From the NCBI GenBank assembly GCA_938040055.1, contig CALHWY010000015.1, positions 1 to 64,000 of the forward strand: DNA of 64,000 nucleotides, in the 5' to 3' direction. The position numbers and the translations under genes are program-made. This DNA comes from an uncultured Endomicrobiia bacterium. Lineage in GTDB: Bacteria; Elusimicrobiota; Endomicrobiia; Endomicrobiales; Endomicrobiaceae. Below the pieces are notes generated by a model. It saw only the letters and a list, made by a program, of their open reading frames with translations. It was not told the origin of the DNA and did no database searches. This document shows positions 61,144 through 64,000 of this stretch, one piece after another (the stretch's first letter is position 1; the number at the start of each line of letters is the position of its first letter).

Positions 61144-61235
61144 ATTGCCCCCATCAAACAAAAAAAAGCCGACGACGTGGAAATATCCACGAGGTCAGCT
61201 TTTACATTTTGTGTGCTTAAAAAAAATCCTGGCAT
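61140..61235 (-). CDS. 31-residue leader ORF spanning two terminators before the terminase
   Basis: ATG 61235 with AAGGAG ten bases upstream; TGA 61140-61142 overlaps the terminase GTG by 4 bp. Product begins MPGFFLSTQNVKADLVDIST. Translation of this ORF would cover both terminator hairpins and couple to the terminase. May also be chance. Confidence 0.4.
   Translation of the reverse strand: MPGFFLSTQNVKADLVDISTSSAFFCLMGAM
61166..61207 (-). terminator. terminator 2, directly upstream of the terminase
   Basis: Imperfect 18-bp stem AAAAGCTGACCTCGTGGA..TCCACGTCGTCGGCTTTT followed by eight T on the minus strand (the plus-strand A run near 61161-61169). Confidence 0.75.
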
Positions 61236-61263
61236 AAGGTAAATACTCCTTGCCCAGGACTTT
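61225..61263. terminator. terminator 1, bidirectional, downstream of the late promoter
   Basis: GTCCTGGGCAAGG/CCTTATGCCAGGAT stem with one mismatch inside, T-tract on both strands (eight T on the minus strand). Lies 14-20 bases after the predicted start of the 61284-61313 promoter. Confidence 0.78.
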
Positions 61264-61283
61264 TTTATTTTTTTTACACCCAA

Positions 61284-61313
61284 AGTATACAATAAAAACT
61301 TTTTTTATGTCAA
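61284..61313 (-). promoter_or_regulatory. near-consensus promoter ahead of the late operon
   Basis: TTGACA at 61313-61308, 18-bp spacer, TATACT at 61289-61284 on the minus strand. Predicted start near 61277. Same -35 and -10 hexamers as the moron-unit promoter. Confidence 0.82.
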
Positions 61314-61453
61314 GCGAAGCTTGTTTTGTCCGCTTGTTTTGTCGTCGATGTTAAAATTTTTTATAAAAAATTACATTTTATCTTTTTTGAGCTACAATTT
61401 GCTCTAAAATTACTTTCTTCGCCTTCATTTTTTTATTCTTCTTTTCTCTGCCT
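61314..61453. other. gap with no supported gene
   Basis: Only a 16-codon frame without a good RBS is present. The remainder is AT-rich leader sequence upstream of the late promoter. Confidence 0.45.
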
Positions 61454-61537
61454 CTACGATACGAGCTTACGACGCAACTCGCACTGAGGGCTTTTGGGAC
61501 GCGCAAAACAAAAATCACAACAATATGGACATATCAT
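61454..61537 (-). CDS. 27-residue Cys-rich microprotein
   Basis: ATG 61537 behind GGAGGAG, a near-perfect RBS; stop TAG 61454. Product begins MICPYCCDFCFARPKSPQCE: five cysteines in 17 residues in C-x2-CC-x2-C-x8-C order, suited to zinc or disulphide binding. Start overlaps the stop of the broken upstream ORF (TTATGA). Not recognised. Confidence 0.5.
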   Translation of the reverse strand: MICPYCCDFCFARPKSPQCELRRKLVS

Positions 61538-61666
61538 AACTCCTCCGTAATATCATTGCTCAACAAAGCCTTGAGCGCTGCTTTTAAGCATTCTTTTTCT
61601 AAGTCTTCGTTGTCAAATTTCTCTCTTAAGAAGTTCTATTTTTTTAAACTATATGCTTTCGCTCAT
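61534..61666 (-). pseudogene. broken small prophage gene, about 44 codons
   Basis: ATG 61666 sits behind AGGAGG, but after MSESI an in-frame TAG occurs. The following codons read FKKIELLKRE, then one frame change gives KFDNEDLEKECLKAALKALL ending at TGA 61534-61536. A natural helical protein would result from removing the stop and the shift. Alternatively this is just leader sequence. Confidence 0.4.
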
Positions 61667-61726
61667 TCTTTCCTCCTCATTGCTTCTTCGTTGTTTCAGT
61701 TTTTGTTTTGCGCAATAGAAGCACAT
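61649..61726 (-). CDS. 25-residue CxxC microprotein
   Basis: ATG 61726, two bases after the stop of the replication gene (TGAGTATG), so coupled. Product begins MCFYCAKQKLKQRRSN: a CxxC pair followed by a basic tail. Stop TAG 61649. Small, hence low certainty. Confidence 0.4.
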   Translation of the reverse strand: MCFYCAKQKLKQRRSNEEERMSESI

Positions 61727-61728
61727 AC

Positions 61729-62586
61729 TCAGCCACTGCCGATACGAACCATTCCCGACGACGATTTCTTTTTTTTTGTGTCTATTAAACTTTTGAGCAT
61801 CGGAATAATTGCACTCAAATTCTGGTTTTCAGAAAAGCATTGCCAGTGCGCCCGGAATAGAAGGATTCTGTTTTCTTTTGCGATATGTATTATCTGCTCT
61901 GCCATTGCAAGAGAGATACCCAGGCTTTGAGCATATTTACTTTGCTCGTTCCACGGCATAGGCTTTTCTGTCGTGTCGTTTGGCGTTGTTGCCGTTTTGC
62001 CGTTCTGGTCTTTTTCGGGATTAAAAGTGGGGGCGGGCGGCGCTACGCCCGCGTTTTCTTTTTCTTTTCCTGTGGAGTTATCCACAGGATTCTTTTCCTC
62101 GCGCGCGCGCGCGTTATTTTCTCTTTCTTTTAACTTCTTTTCATTTAACTTCCTTTGTGGAGAAACGTTTCCGTAATGATTTCCGAAATCATTTCCGAAA
62201 TCATTTCCGGAGGATTGTTTAACTTTTGATTGATTTTTCAATAAGTGACTTTCATATTCTTGTAAAAATTTACTTTCACCAGGATTCTTAATTTTTTGAT
62301 GTTTTTTGAAATTTTTAATTTTTCCGATAAAAAAATGAAAATTTGTTTCAAAAACTTCAACAATTTGTAATTTTTCCAGCTCTTTCATCATTTTTTTAAT
62401 TTTATTTTCCGAAAGTTTGTCATAAGGAAATGCGGATGTGGATAAGTATGCACAATTCCATCGGACAAATCCCTCATCATCTGCAAAGTTAAGAATTGCA
62501 ATAAAAAGCAATCGCGCCATAGGGCTTAACATTCCAACTTTTTCATCTTCCCAGAATTCTGGTTTAATCATCCTGTTTCTTGCCAT
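61729..62586 (-). CDS. phage replisome-organizer-like protein
   Basis: 285 residues. N-terminal winged-helix-type domain, about 1-100 (MARNRMIKPEFWEDEKVGML; MARLLFIAILNFADDEGFVR) matching phage replication-organizer N-domains. A low-complexity linker follows with a repeated GNDF unit (about 126-140) and charged/Pro-rich stretches, then a C-terminal helical part (QSLGISLAMAEQIIHIAKEN) like a DnaD-type helicase-loader contact. Initiates phage DNA replication. RBS GGAGGG. Confidence 0.7.
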   Translation of the reverse strand: MARNRMIKPEFWEDEKVGMLSPMARLLFIAILNFADDEGFVRWNCAYLSTSAFPYDKLSENKIKKMMKELEKLQIVEVFETNFHFFIGKIKNFKKHQKIKNPGESKFLQEYESHLLKNQSKVKQSSGNDFGNDFGNHYGNVSPQRKLNEKKLKERENNARAREEKNPVDNSTGKEKENAGVAPPAPTFNPEKDQNGKTATTPNDTTEKPMPWNEQSKYAQSLGISLAMAEQIIHIAKENRILLFRAHWQCFSENQNLSAIIPMLKSLIDTKKKKSSSGMVRIGSG

Positions 62587-62607
62587 TTGTACCCTCCAGC
62601 TGTTTTA

Positions 62608-63339
62608 TTATAAATGCATTAAAAATAATTTTTGTTGTTGCGTTTCCCGCTCTATGCGTCTGCAAGCAATATCAAAATACTTCTGCTCTTTTTCAATACC
62701 GATAAACACTCTTCTGGTCTGTTCGCAAGCAACCCCCGTCGTGCCGCTGCCCATAAAAGGGTCTAGCACCATATCCCCTTCTTTGCTGCTCACAGCCAAA
62801 ACTTTTGCGCATAAAGCCATTGGTTTTTCGGTAGGATGATTTCCATTTCCGCCTATTTTACTCTCGAAGAAAGAGGTATAGGTGTAGTATGGTTGCTTCG
62901 TATTAAAAAACGCCCCGCGTTTTTTAATAAAAAACAAAAATTCTTTATCACACATATAATGCCCGTTGTATACGGGCACGGGATTATTTTTTTTCCAAAG
63001 AAGTAAATCCCAGTGATAATCTCTATCACTGGAGAACGCAATATAATTCTTCAGTAGATTTTTATTCGTGAAAATATACGCGTTAAAGCTTTTCAGTAGT
63101 CGATTAGCCTCCAGTAAAAACTTTTCCGGAGCAAAACTAAACCCGAAAGTATTCTTAATCTCTTGAAGATGTTTACGGTTTTCGGATTTGTAAAATCCGC
63201 CTCCGCGAGGATTTTTGGAAATAAATTCGTACGGAGGGTCTGTAAGCAGCAAATCAAAACTGCCATCACGGAACTCCAGCATAATCTCATAGCAATCCCC
63301 ACAATATAAAGCATGATTTCCAATTATTTCTTTTTGCAT
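62608..63339 (-). CDS. DNA methyltransferase, beta class (N6-adenine or N4-cytosine)
   Basis: 243 residues. Catalytic motif TDPPYEF (about 34-40) comes first, and the SAM-binding motif LDPFMGSGTTGVACEQ (about 193-208) near the end, the order of beta-class enzymes. The N-terminus IGNHALYCGDCYEIM and the KKNNPVPVYNGHYMCDKEFL segment are usual for phage orphan enzymes. DPPY slightly favours adenine. Protects phage DNA or alters host methylation. RBS TTGGAGT. Confidence 0.88.
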   Translation of the reverse strand: MQKEIIGNHALYCGDCYEIMLEFRDGSFDLLLTDPPYEFISKNPRGGGFYKSENRKHLQEIKNTFGFSFAPEKFLLEANRLLKSFNAYIFTNKNLLKNYIAFSSDRDYHWDLLLWKKNNPVPVYNGHYMCDKEFLFFIKKRGAFFNTKQPYYTYTSFFESKIGGNGNHPTEKPMALCAKVLAVSSKEGDMVLDPFMGSGTTGVACEQTRRVFIGIEKEQKYFDIACRRIERETQQQKLFLMHL

Positions 63340-63341
63340 TT

Positions 63342-63995
63342 TTACTCCAATCCGACGTCGAGGATCTTATCAAAAATGTATTTGCCTATTTCCGGATAGA
63401 CGCAGTTTCTTAAGATTTGCCGCTCAAAATATGAGTCAAGTTTATATCTTTTTAAGTCAAAACCGTGCATCTCAGTAAATTCCTTTGTTTTTATATTTTC
63501 GAAGTTTTTAAACTTCTTGATATTTTCAGTTAACAGAAACCTGTTACTCCAAAAATAATGTCTTCCTAAACAAAAACTCGGCGGAATTAACGGCTTGTAG
63601 TACGGCTTTACATTTTCAACAATCCAGTCTCCTTTAAAGAAATGTTGCAAGTAAAGAATTTCAGAGTACAGGATCATATCCGGCAATCGTCGGTTATGCT
63701 TTTGCCTGGCGGCAACATTATTAACGTGATTTAAAACGCTGTGACTTTGACACGGCGGCGAAGCCCAGATAAAATCAAACTCATCATAATGTTTTGCTAA
63801 ATATTCTGCGGCATCTCCGACTATCACATCATCATCCGGAAAAAAATCCTGATAAATTTTAGCGATCACGGGATTAAGTTCAACCGCGGTGACTTTGACA
63901 ACATACCATTCGCCGTTGATCAATATTTTTTTAGCCCATCTCTTTCTGTTACCGCCGAGTCCAGCATAATTGTTAAGGACTTTAAAAACTTTCAT
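63342..63995 (-). CDS. DNA cytosine-5 methyltransferase-like protein
   Basis: 217 residues. Motif I variant NNYAGLGGNRKRW (about 7-19), ELNPVIAKIYQDFFPDDDVI (about 40-59), catalytic PPCQSHS (Cys near 83) and WIVENVKPYY (ENV motif, about 126-135). Short, with a reduced target-recognition region, as in some phage enzymes. Start ATG 63995; the region upstream is cut by the window edge, so the RBS cannot be judged. Confidence 0.82.
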   Translation of the reverse strand: MKVFKVLNNYAGLGGNRKRWAKKILINGEWYVVKVTAVELNPVIAKIYQDFFPDDDVIVGDAAEYLAKHYDEFDFIWASPPCQSHSVLNHVNNVAARQKHNRRLPDMILYSEILYLQHFFKGDWIVENVKPYYKPLIPPSFCLGRHYFWSNRFLLTENIKKFKNFENIKTKEFTEMHGFDLKRYKLDSYFERQILRNCVYPEIGKYIFDKILDVGLE

Positions 63996-64000
63996 GTCAG

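Larger units (their letters stand above)
42550..64000. mobile_element. contractile-tailed prophage, left end at tRNA-Ser, right end outside window
   Basis: Begins in the tRNA 3' half (presumed attL, about 42550-42571) with an integrase immediately downstream. A complete head-tail gene set follows on the minus strand, with replication and methyltransferase genes at the right edge. At least 21.4 kb. The second copy of the tRNA tail (attR) and the repressor region are not in the window. Confidence 0.9.

Noticed and set aside
61161..61161. TTG at 61161 as the terminase start
   Set aside because: It sits in the T-tract of a terminator without an RBS; GTG 61143 has GGGGG upstream and overlaps a leader stop.

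Overview
The window reads as one chromosomal stretch of a Gram-negative (outer-membrane-bearing) bacterium of moderate GC. The outer-membrane evidence is a BamA-like barrel protein, a bifunctional PBP1A and a GDP-mannose/sugar-phosphate locus. A host gene is broken by frameshifts and there are long empty intergenic stretches, which suggests a genome undergoing some decay, as in host-associated lineages. Giant genes like the one here have been reported in Omnitrophota and a few other phyla; an Omnitrophota or Elusimicrobiota-type organism is my best guess, held with low confidence.

Region 1 (1-24,828, minus strand): a single open reading frame of at least 8,276 codons that runs off the left edge. 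It starts with a signal/anchor segment. Three papain-like (C39-type) peptidase modules follow, two of them within a 1,318-bp perfect direct repeat, then Lys/Glu-rich linkers, a Lys-rich amphipathic stretch and a Gly-rich barrel-like section. After several thousand residues of beta-rich repeats comes a hydrophobic section and finally a SecA/DEAD-type ATPase core with all main motifs. A 198-residue membrane protein with a similar N-terminal signal lies just upstream.

Region 2 (25.5-42.5 kb): a decayed CRISPR array without cas genes; a minus-strand run ending in hisS (fused mannose-1-P guanylyltransferase/degenerate phosphomannomutase, an intact phosphohexomutase, DUF502, hisS); PBP1A with a consensus sigma70 promoter; a 16-bp minisatellite; an HD hydrolase; two tandem phage-holin-4 family membrane proteins; an Smr protein; a frameshifted AlkD pseudogene; a 57-residue membrane protein; a BamA-like protein; and an HdeD-family protein.

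Region 3 (42.5 kb to the right edge): a contractile-tailed prophage integrated at tRNA-Ser(CGA). The integrase sits next to the tRNA. It is followed by a moron-like unit of small genes with its own promoter, terminator and a possible RNA switch. The late genes run leftward: terminase, portal, MuF-like head protein, scaffold, decoration, capsid, connectors, sheath, tube, a frameshifted tail chaperone, a short tape measure, baseplate, fibre and lysis-type genes. On the right are a replisome-organizer-like gene and two DNA methyltransferases. The late operon is preceded by a consensus promoter, two tandem terminators and a leader ORF that overlaps the terminase start, an arrangement reminiscent of an antitermination switch. 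The early/repressor region and the right attachment site lie outside the window.
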